Origin: Dipylidium caninum
Lineage: Eukaryota > Platyhelminthes > Cestoda > Cyclophyllidea > Dipylidiidae
Direction: 5' to 3'
Length of the DNA: 64,000 nucleotides
Assembly (NCBI GenBank): GCA_017562135.1
Contig: QEYB01001046.1
Coordinates: 248,001 to 312,000, forward strand
Both the position numbers and the translations under genes were made by a program. Positions 38,223 through 49,800 of this stretch are shown piece after piece. The notes below the pieces were generated by a model. The model was given only the letters and a program-made list of their open reading frames with translations, had not been told where the DNA came from and did not search any database. Position 1 is the first letter of the stretch; every line of letters starts with the position of its first letter.

Positions 38223-40286
38223 TCAGGTTCTAAGAGCTTCAAGAGAGTCCCTCGCATTCGCAAAAGCAGCACAGACGGCACCAAGTTGCAGCTTCTCCGA
38301 GGCACCGTAAGACATACAATGTTCTGCCTCGGAGAGCATGGCTATTAGCTCCATCTTCACACGTTCCGGTATTTTCACTAAAATTCGAACAGGAAAATAA
38401 GGCCATGAAGAAGTTTCCTACACACAAGTCGACTTTGACCTACCTCGCATTACAAGAGAATGTAGCTCAGTGAGTATGTCCTGCAACGCGATGCCTTTCT
38501 CAAACTTCATGTCTGATATCTCTGGAAAAGAAATCAAGCAACAGTAAAAAGTGGAATTATCATTTTAGCCGAGGTACAAAAAACAATAAATTCATTGTGA
38601 ACTGAGAGCACTTGATGGGCGTTCCAATTGCGACGCTTTTGATCCAGTTAGCGGTTTGCATTTACCACAACTAATATCCTCTAATCCCGATGTGCCGCGA
38701 CTAGCTTTAGCGTGCCAAATGTTCAGCCTTTTAAAATATGTGAAACTCACTTTTAAAAGCCACGGGGAGAGGCTCATTGAGACACCATTCTAAAAGGGAT
38801 TTTATCTCTCGTGGAGTTGGGTATCCCGTGCAAGCGTAGACAGTGGTCTCGTCAACCACCTGTCCAGACATCGAAGCACTCTAAAAGGTAACAAGATCCA
38901 CAGTTGAGGGTAATAAGAGAAATTGTGCAGTGTCGGAGACTCCTGACAGACAGGAACGATGTGAACCACTTTGGACAGTTGCTCTGAGTACACTGGCTGA
39001 TTAGCTGAAAAAACTGCCCCCTCTCCCGCAAATCCATCATAACAGGTTTAGCTAGAAAATACGAAGCCTGATTTCGGTGATAATAATAATAAACTACTTA
39101 AACTGGGAATACTGAGTGTTAGGTAGTCTCAGACACAGTGGGGTACCAGCGAAAACGCCCGGGATACAGGGCTATTTCGATTTCAGTAATTACCTGCAAA
39201 AGATTTATCGCTACACGCATGTCGCCTGAAGAAAACCGGTGGATGGCAACCTTCCCATCATCAGTAAGTTGAACGCTACAAAAGTGCACAAGCAAAGACA
39301 ATGAATGGGGAACGCCACAGCGGCGACGAGTTAAATTAGGGCATTACACTAAAAGATAAAGAACAGGCTGTCGGGAAAAATATATACCTACAAGAAAATG
39401 GACAAATATGACTGAACTACGTTATACTCGTAAGGTTGGCGTTTGATTTACGACGCAGGTCGTGGGGACCACAAATCGCCAAGCCTATGTTTGATGAAAG
39501 TACCGCAAAAATTCAACGACTCGACAAAACTTGCTTTTCGTTCCTCGCTATGTCATCCAGGCGAGCCAACATTTGAGGTTTCTGGATGGGTGGAAACCGA
39601 AAGCGAGTACATCTTGACTGAATGGCCTGAATAATTTTTGAGAGATAGTTGCAAATGAGACAAAAACGCGTATTTTCGGAAAATTTTTCGATGACTAAGG
39701 TGAGGGTTTAAACATAAGATACGGAAAAAAATATACTTCGTCTTAAGGCGTTTTGGGCATCTTTAGTCATTGCATCCGCTTCGTCCAAAATAATGAGCTT
39801 GAATTTCCCACTAAACGGAGACGAAAAATGAAGCAGTAAGACAACATACAAAAACAGCGTCTTTGTGCTGGCAAAAGCAAGAACCTGTTCTCTGACAACT
39901 CCGATACCACGATCGTCGGAAGCATTCAGCTAAGTTGCAAGACTACGCGGTGAAAAACATTTAATATACAGAGAAATTCAAAAGGACATTACGAACCTCA
40001 AGTACCATCGAAGGAAACTCCTTAGGACTGTAGAGCTGCTTTGCAATTGCAAGTGCAGTGCTTGTTTTACCTGTCCCGGGCGGTCCGTAAAACAGGAGAT
40101 GTGGCAGCTTCCCCTGGATGAGAAACTTACGAACTTCAGCTCTATAAATAGAAGCGCAATACCCACTTGTGTTTGCTATTTCTTCATGGCTCAATAATTT
40201 TTCCAGTGACTCTGGTCTATACTTTTCGATCCTATGTGGGGAAATAAGCCTATTTGACGCAGCTACCACGGCAAGCCAGACGACAT
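38223..40286 (-). CDS. RFC5: Replication factor C subunit 5, AAA+ clamp-loader small subunit
   Basis: RFC5 is a subunit of the RFC complex that loads PCNA at primer ends in the nucleus, and it also serves in alternative checkpoint clamp loaders. Exons on the minus strand, high to low: 40286-40267, 40231-40167, 40133-39997, 39929-39850, 39810-39737, 39694-39535, 39275-39194, 38880-38751, 38521-38444, 38377-38223. They total 981 bases, 326 residues, against about 340 in human, and every junction is in phase. Motifs: [11 protein letters not shown] at the N-terminus, Walker [20 protein letters not shown], Walker [19 protein letters not shown], the SRC arginine-finger motif in [16 protein letters not shown] (sensor 2 region) and the collar helices to the end. 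The start ATG sits in a 20-base exon whose splice restores LPWIEKYRP exactly. Introns of 35, 33, 39 and 42 bases occur, and the 259-base intron starting at 39534 begins GCAAGT. Confidence 0.97.
39276..39534 (-). other. GC-AG intron in RFC5
   Basis: On the minus strand the exon ends GAAAA and is followed by gcaagt, the strongest known GC donor form. Using it gives phase 2, which the next exon (starting 39275 after tgtag) completes, producing RNENVQLTDDG in line with the family. The nearby GT four bases downstream would leave the reading frame broken. Confidence 0.85.
40134..40166 (-). other. 33-base intron in RFC5
   Basis: Reading through is open but inserts eleven residues between SHEEIANT and RKFLIQ. 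Splicing gtgggt...gctgaag removes exactly 33 bases and yields [19 protein letters not shown], which aligns without gaps to the RFC5 family (human SHQDILSTIQKF). Because it is a multiple of three without a stop codon, retention would give a longer protein. Confidence 0.8.
40232..40266 (-). other. 35-base intron in RFC5
   Basis: This intron joins the 20-base first coding exon (ATG at 40286) to the second exon. The donor is gtagct and the acceptor is cccacatag. The join gives MSSGLPWIEKYRPE, matching the LPWVEKYRP signature of small RFC subunits. Without splicing the ATG frame hits TAG within the donor. Confidence 0.9.
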
Positions 40287-41642
40287 ACTTCGCGAGCGGC
40301 CTCGTAAAAACGCGTCTGAAGAGGTGTAACGAAACAAATTTAATAATCTATATTTGATTGACCTTTATAACGCGGTAGCATTAATAGATACTTCGGATAC
40401 GAGGTTAAGCGCTAGATTTTGACATTAATAGAAGGCGAATAGCACATGTTAAATAGAAAAGCCAAAGAGCTCTCAAAATCGACGTCCGACGTCAAACCGG
40501 CTATATGTTGCAGAGAAGCACCACAAACTATTCTGAAACACTAACATTGACTCAGTTAATTATACAGGTTTAACTGGCGCCGATCAATGTAGATAGAATT
40601 GTAATGTATGAAAATCGTGAACAACACCAATTTACCTCCCCAAGCGTTAAATAAGCGACTGTATTTTCAATGAGTGAAGAATGCAGCACCTAATTTTAGG
40701 CACTTGTAACCTTGGGAGCGCGAAAGCTGCAGAATTAATATCATCAACACATTTGTGTCATTACAAAGATCGCTCATTGGGCAATGCAAACGAATGGTCA
40801 AAATCAGAATGCCGCCGCTTAGCAAAGTGCTTCCACAGAGCACAGACGAAATTTGTTTAAAGCTGACGCAGTTGTAAAGCATTCTGTCTGCAACGAGCAC
40901 AGGTGGCATTTGTGACACGTTTCGCAGAACTAAATTATTCTAAAATTATGCTGTTTAATAAGTCCTTCCCTTAATACTATATATATCTCCGTGCTGCATT
41001 TCTTACGAATAACATTTGGGTTAGCGAAAGGAAGATTATGGCAGTCGCGTAATAGTAAGCCTATTTTTTCTTTCTTTATGTAAATACATGCGGCAAAATT
41101 CGCAGTTGAACCCTTAAAGATGAAGTAAGGATTTTCCCGGATATGGTCCTGCATTCACAAACAGCGTGTTTTTTAGTAATTACCGGACCCTCGTACATCC
41201 GTATGACGAATAGTTTTCTGAAAAACACATTGATTTTTTCATGGAGGTTTCACTACACTGATTTAATATGAGGCATATATTTTAATGTATTTAAAAATAC
41301 TTTTCATCCAAATGATGACTAGGGGTACGTAGCTACCAATTGGTCCCCTTATCGTATGTAACCTTTAAACTGTTTTTCACGTTAGTAACAAAGAGATGTG
41401 TTGGAAAATAAATAATGGTCAAGACCTGCTGACGTACCTGCCAACGTTTCCCTTAATTGTTAGCAGTATAGTCAAAATTATAACAAGATATACATAATTT
41501 TTATCTGCTGAGCAAGGTCTTCTCCGAATACATTTCAACCCTTAGTGTTTAGAATATTACGACCAGTAGCGCTGACTTTGGATGATTCGTGTAGTGTGCT
41601 CGGTTGGATGCCTCCAACTTGTGTCGACTTTTGCCGTAGGAC
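40287..41642. other. Divergent upstream region of RFC5 and USP
   Basis: The RFC5 ATG (-) and the first supported USP ATG (+) face away from each other across about 1.36 kb. No exon was recognised. In particular I looked for the Cys/His pattern of a zinc-finger UBP domain that USP20/33 relatives carry at their N-terminus and did not see it. Promoters for both genes probably lie here, but I cannot point to specific sites. Confidence 0.55.
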
Positions 41643-44600
41643 ATGCGTAAAGTAGACAAGATGCTTTCCGATTCAATCAGTAACGATGCCGCAACAGCAA
41701 AATCGACCGAAGTCTCTTTAGATGAGTCGAAATTGTTGAACGAAGCAGCCATTGGTAGTGCTACGTGTTCACCTATCTTGTAGGCCTTGTTGGATTGAAG
41801 AACCTGGGGAATACCTGTTTCATGAATTCCGCCTTGCAAATTCTGGCCAACTGGTAAGTCACAGTTTTCTTTGACGAAATAGCCATCCATTGACGAAGCT
41901 GTTTTATGCACGCGTTCAGGACTTATCGAACTCATCGCATCTTCCACTCTCGAAAGCGTACCTGAAATTACTGTTTGAAATGGGCCATCTAGGAGATGGA
42001 GAATACTCTTCCAACCCTTGGTCCTCACTCAGACATCCTGTTGTTTCACCTTTTAACGTTTTGGATGTCATTCGAATTTCATATCCTATGTTTCGAGGAG
42101 TATTTCAACACGACTCCCAAGAGTTCATGCGAGCATTTTTGAGTGATCTTCATGATGAAGTGAAGGTTAAACCTTTCGATGAATCCAAATTCCCATGTGT
42201 GTTGAATTCTATGGGATGTAGTAAGTTTGTCATAATTAAAACTCATCTGATTTCGTTACTTCTCCACTTTGTGGTTTATTATTTGTTACTTGTAACTAGA
42301 AGAGTTAGCTCGCTGAAATCACCATACTTTCTACTTTAATAGCTTGAAACCCCGTTCTCTACATAATCCTATAAGGGTTACTTGAAACTATTGGGTTGTA
42401 TTTTCGAATAATAGCTTTTTGATGCCGTGATAGTGCTCTAGTTTATCATGACATTTGCTTACAGTGTTCTGTGTGAGATTATTTGCGGCCTTTTTGAGTC
42501 CCCTATTTTTAATGCTTCCTAATTTGTCTATTTACTAGCGACAGTTAACTCTAATAGTAGCGTGGTAAATGGTAGCGGAGATCTTTGTCGAAGGCCTACG
42601 AAAAATAAGCTCTGTAAAAAGAAGAAAACGAAGGTCACGAAAGATGATTCCACAAAAGAGACCAGCCCGGTTCTCTCTTCAAGCGTCGTTATGGATGTCT
42701 TTCAGGGTGGGACAGTGACCTGCATTAAGTGCCTCTCATGTGATAAGGTGATTCCCCCTATATTTCTCTTCTAGCTTCCCTGCATTTCTCTTACCCCGTT
42801 ATTACTTTCTTGATAAAGGTTTTTTATCGGAACGAGGTCTTCCTGGATCTCTCCCTTCCTCTAACTTCTCACTCAAAACCAAAAATTACCGATCCTTTTG
42901 AGACATTGCCGCCGACTTCCACTTCACGTTCTCTTTCTCCGAGGGTACCGCTCGTTACTAACTCTGCCTCGACCTCTATAATATCAGGCACTAAGCAATT
43001 CCTACAACACTCCTTCGATTCTTCAGTAGGCTTTTTCTATTGGGCCTCTTTCTACCTCCTTCTGATATTCGCTTGGCTCAAAAACATCCCTCCGATTCCT
43101 CTCTTTGCCTCCTACGTGGCTCTCGTCACATCCTGGGTCAAAAGGTCCGCTTTAAATTGGGGCTATACCACGCCCGGAGTCGATGAAAAGTGTGTAGTCT
43201 TTTCTTTTTTAAAATTCTTTCATATAACCTCGTCCATCTTGGCTACACACAAGTTTTCGTCTCATTCACTTGTCTTGGTAGGTTTGTGAACGTGCATCGC
43301 TCATGTATTATTTCATAGTATTTTTTCATATGCTTTTAGACGGAACATCCTCTTCTTTAAACGCTAATCATATGATGTAACTTGAACTACATTTATAATC
43401 GAAATTTTTTTATTTTTCCCCTGATATCATTTCAGCCTGATTCGGAATCCTCAAACCGACTTGAATGATTGCTTGGACGCATTTTTTGATGCTGACGAAC
43501 TTTCTGGCGAAAATCAGTACTACTGTGAAAATTGTTCAAGGTAATTTCTCACGCATAAAATTTCGTAATCCTTTAACGTTACCTGTTAACGTCAAACATT
43601 ACGTTTGGCGGCAGCAATGTCTGTGTACGCAAAATGTCCAGACCTTCGTGAAGTATTAATTTGTTTGTAAGGTGCCATATACCATGTGGTGACATTAATT
43701 AGAGAAGGCTTTATTTCCTCGGGTATTGTTTTTATTGTGGGCCTCGGGACAACTACAAAAGATATATGACAACTGTATGCCTCTAATTAGACTTGAGTTA
43801 GCTAGATTAATGATGACTTAGGGGGTAATTAATTCCCCCATCTCGCTCTTTGTTCGGAATATCATAAGGCTTTAAAATCTACCTATTTCCACTAACGATA
43901 ATGGAGTAACGATTTTTCAGGCGAATCAGTATGCCTTTTGCCATTCCTTAGGCACACAAACGGTAGGATGCATGTGGAACTGACGAAACTGCCCGAGGTG
44001 TTGTGCCTTCACCTGAAACGATTCCGTCACGAATTCGTAAATACGTCGAAAATCAACTCTCCTGTTAATTTTCCCCTAGAGGGTCTCAATTTAGAAAAGT
44101 ATCGCCATTCCTCCTGTAAGGATAAGGTAATTTTATTTTTCGTTTATCAAAAGGTAATCCTTTTTTTCACTTCATTTTTAAATTGGAGAAGGGACACTTG
44201 AAAGTTGTCGTAGCATGATTCTAGACCGAGCACCTCTCCCATATTTTCTGTGATGAAGTAATATATGTTTCATTGTCAATTGTATGCTTTTTGTGGATAT
44301 ATCTGCGTAGGTGTCGGAATACGATTTAGTGGGGGTTGTGTGTCACTCTGGCACAGTGCGATTTGGGCATTATTATACGTATGCTCTGAACTCGGGTAAC
44401 GGTGAATGGTACGAGTTCAATGATTCCTCCGTCCAGCATGTTGACACCAAAACAATCACGTCGCTCTCTTCTACTGCCTACGTTCTATTTTATCGGTGGG
44501 TCTTTTTTGGTCACCTCTATATTAAGCCTTAACCTACTCGTCCATTCATTTGTCTTCCAATTTTCTATATTAACTCGCTTACACATTTCCAACCATCTGT

Positions 44601-46834
44601 TCTGAGTTCATGCATCCCGCTAGTTTGTCTCTAGATCGTATATACTAGGCTTACCATAGATCCAATCATGTTTTGTGCTCACCCATTTTTCCTCCGTTTC
44701 AACAGAAAGCGTCAGGACTTCATCCGGCCTATCCGTAAACAAATTACGATTTCAGTACGTTCAGTGTGATTATCTTAAGACCTATTTTGGGGCATTAAGA
44801 GAAATGTTGGTGTTTGACCAAAAGCGCTATTTTACTTATTACAGGAGGTATCACAGATGGTATACATTAGCGTACGCTGGCTCCTCAGATTTTCCGAATT
44901 TGCCGACCCCGGACCAATCACAAACTCGGATTTCCTCTGCACCCATGGCGCTCTCCAGCCACTTCTTGTTCCTACAGTAGACAAGCACGTTACCATGATT
45001 CCCCTCGATACATGGAATTACCTTTTTTCGCAGTAAGTGATGGTGTCAACCTCTTCCGGTTACGAACTCATTTTAGTCTGCTTTAAATACGTTAATTTCT
45101 CTTTTACAAGCTGTTAGTTTTAAACGGCGCTAAAATAATGTTTTCTTAGGTATCTCAAACTGAGTGTTCATCACGAAGTTTCACATTCCCGGTTGGTTTT
45201 TAGATTATATTTGTATACACGCGTTAATGTGTGCATTGATCACGTAGTTTCGCCGGCGGGCCTCCTGTTTTCGCTCTACATCCTTGTGAAGTGTGTACGG
45301 AGAAGCTTAGAATATTGGACCTTCGCCGTCAACTTGAGCGGAAATCTTTTCAAGAGGCTCCTGAGGAATCGGAATTAATGTTCATAATCAATCGGGATTG
45401 GCTCAAAATTTGGATTGATTTCGTTTACGGCCGAGAAACTGGTACAATCATTTATTTTGACATTTACATCCCAGTTTACAACGTACTATTAGTGTATAAG
45501 TAGTATGTTTTTGCAGAACCACCTGGACCCATCATGAATTCAGTTATCTTGGAACCGCTACGTGCCGCGCCCAATACCTTCCGAGTACGCATCGGAATCG
45601 CCTCTACGCGGTACGAGTGGATATCTCAACCTCGTTGGACTTTCCTCCTGTCCATATATGGTGGAGGTCCAGAACACTTAATCAGGAACCCTTCTTACTC
45701 AGAAAGACACTCATTCGAGATAGGAAAGGGTGAAATTGAGTCCATTGATGCAATCGAAAATGGTCAAGGAATGGAACAAGATGACGAAGATGGGGAGGTA
45801 CAAGATGAATACTCAGGGCTGGAAGAAATAGACTACAAGCCATCTTCAATGGCTTTTATTCTGGTGATAATGGTGGCCCTCCTTCTGTCAGAGACATATC
45901 CTCCCTCTCCCCATCTCCTGTACTTGACATATCTCAGGTGAGACTATGATAACTTACCTTTATGCCATACGTTGCTAGAGACTCACTTATTTACAAAATA
46001 AGGCATTGTTTTGTGGCGTTCTGGTGCATTGGTCACGATAATCAGTATTAGGCAGTCTGTATTTTTTTATGAAACATTCCTGAAGATGGCAAGAGAGGAA
46101 CGTTTAGTATAAGCAGATAGAGGTGAATGTCAATGGAGGTTGAGTAGCATAGATTTAAGGCTGTTGCGTAAGTAAAAGATTCCAATTGGAAAGTTGTTTT
46201 GTTAATGGAGTAAAGGCTGATTTCCGACGGTGTGTCTGTCGGAGGTAAGTTAATCATGCTGCGTTAGATTAACAAGTTATTACTCCAATTATTTAAATTT
46301 GTGCTATGTTCCGAGTCATATTCTTGTTAGTTCAATTGAAGTTAATATAACCGGTTGTACACTAGATCTTAGTTCCTTGGACTCATTTAACTGAACTAAA
46401 CACAAACGAAACCGATTAGCGAAGTAATGATTTTTCATCAATAGATTGGGACAACATCATCAAAGGATACCTCGGACTCGAATTCCCTCAAACTACACGA
46501 CGATATTTCACCGAGATCAGCTTCAACGGTCTTTCTTAGATCGGAGACCCCCTCCTTAGGTGGTGATGAACGCGCCCAATCGGCAAACGATTTTTTCCTC
46601 GTTAACGATCGTCAGACAAAGCCGTTGTCGTCTTTGGTCTCCTCGCCCTTCACCGACGGCGATGCTGTCGCCTTTGCTGTGCATAACGAGGGTGAAAATA
46701 CAGCGTGTGGCGATCTGATGAGAGGTCGAAAGGATGTTTTACAAAACGGGGCTGTGAACGAAGAAGAAAGAGAGGAGAGTGAGGGCGAGGAGGGAGGCAG
46801 AAATGAGGTGCATCTTGAGGGTTTGGTAACATAG
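41643..46834 (+). CDS. USP20/USP33-family deubiquitinase with two DUSP domains
   Basis: Cysteine protease that removes ubiquitin, closest to vertebrate USP20 and USP33 (VDU). Exons: 41643-41754, 41784-41853, 41883-42220, 42539-42747, 42819-43189, 43436-43540, 43952-44126, 44311-44495, 44706-44754, 44845-45032, 45150-45191, 45248-45441, 45517 to 45797/45863 and probably 46445-46834; about 900 residues. The Cys box is GLKNLGNTCFMNSALQ; HDSQEFMRAFLSDLHDE and LCLHLKRFRHEF follow, then the His box CHSGTVRFGHYYTYA and WYEFNDSSV. Two DUSP domains carry WLLRFSEFADPGPI and DWLKIWIDFVYGRETEPPGPI, ending SIYGGGPEHLIRNP as in USP20/33. A hydrophobic stretch interrupts the catalytic domain at about 43018-43146. 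TAG at 41637 precedes the chosen ATG in frame. The start and the C-terminal acidic/Ser-rich extension after 45720 are uncertain. Introns of 29, 29, 56, 71 and 75 bases occur. Confidence 0.92.
41755..41783 (+). other. 29-base intron in the USP gene
   Basis: Donor gtagtg after CATTG and acceptor cttgtag. Splicing gives NEAAIGLVGLKNLGNTCF in phase, matching the approach to the USP catalytic Cys box. It depends on the upstream exon being real, which is less certain than the downstream one. Confidence 0.65.
41854..41882 (+). other. 29-base intron in the USP catalytic domain
   Basis: A perfect GTAAGT donor follows GCCAACTG and the acceptor is gaaatag. The join reads LANCHPLTKLFY, which aligns with LSNCPPLTQFFL of human USP33 directly after the Cys box. 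No other acceptor in the next 70 bases gives both phase and homology. Confidence 0.88.
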
Positions 46835-49800
46835 ACAAATATCCGCCTGTGAAAGTCCTGGTCTCCTCTTTTCTTTGCGCCTCCTGACACTGTCTTGAAA
46901 TACCTTTGAGAAGGAAATTGAACATACCCCCTTTCTCCTTTTTCCCCCTCTAATTCCCAAGACTTTCCCCTTTACTATCTTATTTTGAGGTTTTTGAGTC
47001 GTTCGTTTTTGGTTTGATTGTCGAGAGTTTGGAGATTAACAGAGTTGTCCCATGAGTGAGTTGATTGGCAGCAGTCTCGTATGTGACTAGTTGCTACACT
47101 CGAGCTTTCATTCGGGGGCTATGCGGACGCTATACATTCCCGATTGTGTGTTACGCGTTTGATCTACCCTCCGAATTTTAGAACACGAAGGGTAGACTTT
47201 GTCGTACGAGTTGCCGACGTTACAGTTTAGTCGTTTTGTCTAAAAAGCACAGTTGATCCACAGGGCGTTTGATTTCAAGTGTTTATAGAAAGCTAATTGT
47301 CTTGCGAGTTAAGGTACCGTAGAAACGCGGAGTCAATGTGTTTCTCTGGTTGGACCGAGTCACTGTTTCATGATGGACAGTCCTCCAGGTATGGCACCCT
47401 CTGGAGTGAGTTTCGTTGCCGAATCTGTAGTGCGTAGGAACCCTCAACCCTTTTCTTGCTTTATGACCGGGCTTTCAACAGCGTGAAGATTTGCCGCACC
47501 ATGGCCATCCAATCTGCACAAATGGGTGGCTTTTAACCGCAATTTATTCGGTTAACACCCATGTGCCTGTGCATGCAGACTGAGTGACATCGTATCACGG
47601 CTATGACGGCTCCACTTCATCCTGTTCTGAAGACATAGGTTTTCATGTGAAAAGGTTTGTCCCCTATGAAGGCATGATCTTTTCCCATCTTAGTCATTCT
47701 TAGAGTTATGCTAAAAACGTACACACCGGAGGTGAGACGCTTGATGCATTCCTATGGGGGTCGACTCCGTCGGTCCTTGTCGTTTAGCACCCGTGAGGTG
47801 CCATGCTCTTCGAGTATGCCTACTAGCACTCTAATTTTAATCCATACTGGTCCTAAAATCTGCATTCAAACGTGATTGGTGGGACATGACCGGCGACTCG
47901 AAGTGCTGCCGAGGGCCAAGTCGACTGCCCAAAGTCACACCCCTAAATTGCGGCTTATTCACTTTTCCCGCTCCGTCAAATGCGCGTACACATGACCGGT
48001 TTGGTGAATCACGCGTAAATCCTTTTATAAACTCAATTATTGCGAAGACCACTTGTCATAATTGCGGAGCTGCACTGAGCCTCCGGTATAATTCATCTTT
48101 GTTCTTGCGGGCCTTGCCGAGTTTCCAGAAGCACAAACGCCTCGAATGCACAAAACAGTATGGACTGAGGCTGCATGATTTTGCGGTGCATTGGGCATAT
48201 TCAATCAGCATGGGTAGCTAAAAAGAGCTTTTTTCATCGCCTAAGAATATGCTGGCCACAAATGAAATGCATTCACGCACAGCAGTTGTTGCTGAATTTC
48301 GACGGTTGAATTGGCAACTTTTCTGTCACTTAGGCCGCAGGAGTGAATAAAACTGTTACCTCTCCCACCCCATGCTCAAGTTTACAAGTAGTATCTGTGA
48401 AAATGCTCCCATTTTTGGGCACGTCCCGAAACCTCTCTCCATATCAGATGGAGACGAACTGAACCGGTCAGCCTTATTTTGGTTTCGGAGACGGAGTAAG
48501 GTATCTTCGAGTTGCCTTCCGGTCATTACGTGCAGCTCAAGGTTTTTGCGTTGTCTGCAGCACCATTGACGCGGTTGTCAAAGTTCATCGAGACATTCAA
48601 ATCGTTCGAGCTTTCTGATTTGTAAGTAGAGTGCCATAGAAGACTCCAATTGGCTGGAGCTTAAGCGCGTGCTTGTAGAGGAAGTCTCTGATTGGTGGGT
48701 TCGTGAACGAATCACGTGGTGACCAGAACAATTTATGCCCAAAACTATTCGGAGACCGCAGACGTTGACCAAATCATTGGAGGAAAACAGCACTTTCATC
48801 ACGCCCGAGAGGAAGTTCTTTTGTTCATCTACAGCCTCCGTGACATAACAGTGGTAAGTTTAAATATGAGCTTTTCATTTTTTCATTCTACCGGTCCTCC
48901 ACTAATTGATTTTGTATGTCCTATTGAAAGTACTGGAAGTATCTCCTCTCTTCTCCTAACACCCTCCAATATGTTACGTGTAAAAAGTTAAAAGGCAGAC
49001 TCCCAAGAGGGCGAATTTTCCAACGGTTCGCAGGAGCACCAATTAAAATACGACGACTTGTTAGGTTCAAACAGCTCGCCCTATCACCCTAGGAGTTGTT
49101 TCTAGTCAACTTGTTTCAAATTAAACGTTTAAAAAAGAGGAATTATCCTGAATTCAAGGCTCAACGCTCATTTTACTGTGACATCGAGCTGCAGCCATGT
49201 GGATTTGCTAACCTTGTTTCTGCCCCATCGTTAGGACCGATTTTTCCTGGTGATAAACAAAGTTCACTTCAAATACAAATGTGTAAGTGCACACTGGCAG
49301 TTGTTGCGTCTAATCTAAAAAACTGTTTGTGTTGTCGTCAACACCCATTCCACGGTTAAGTAAAGGCTACATCCGACTCGAAGTTGCAATGACAGATGGC
49401 CTACTTCTTTGTTTCGCCCAACGTTTGATGGGCGCCGAGAGCATTCATTTGGTGGGGTCTCCCAGTCTTCTATCATACGAATCCCCATGTTCGACGGATG
49501 CGGTCTATCACCATTACCGCTATCGTCTAATGAAGAAGAAAGGCAAGTTCATTCTCGTGGGTGTGGGAAGGCTTCCCATTGCAATGAGCCTTGTGAAGAA
49601 GACATGCGGAGCAGTTTGTACAATTTTGGTGGAAATATCCTCGTTCAAGTGCTACGATTGGGCGGGGTTATGTCTACCTGAGGCTCCCGGGGTGCATCAA
49701 GCACAGAGTTTAATCGAGGTCTTTACAGTGACTTGTTGAATTAACGGGAGTCTGTGACCGTCAGATGATAATTTCCGCTACGGTGATACATAAAACTCCC

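Noticed and set aside
39997..40231. An eleven-residue insertion in RFC5 before Walker A
   Set aside because: Explained better by the 33-base intron at 40134-40166.
41549..42028. 159-codon open frame on the minus strand
   Set aside because: It lies over the USP catalytic exons and has no motif of its own.
47886..49739. Open frames that might be a decayed retroelement
   Set aside because: No reverse transcriptase, integrase or protease motif and no terminal repeats were seen.
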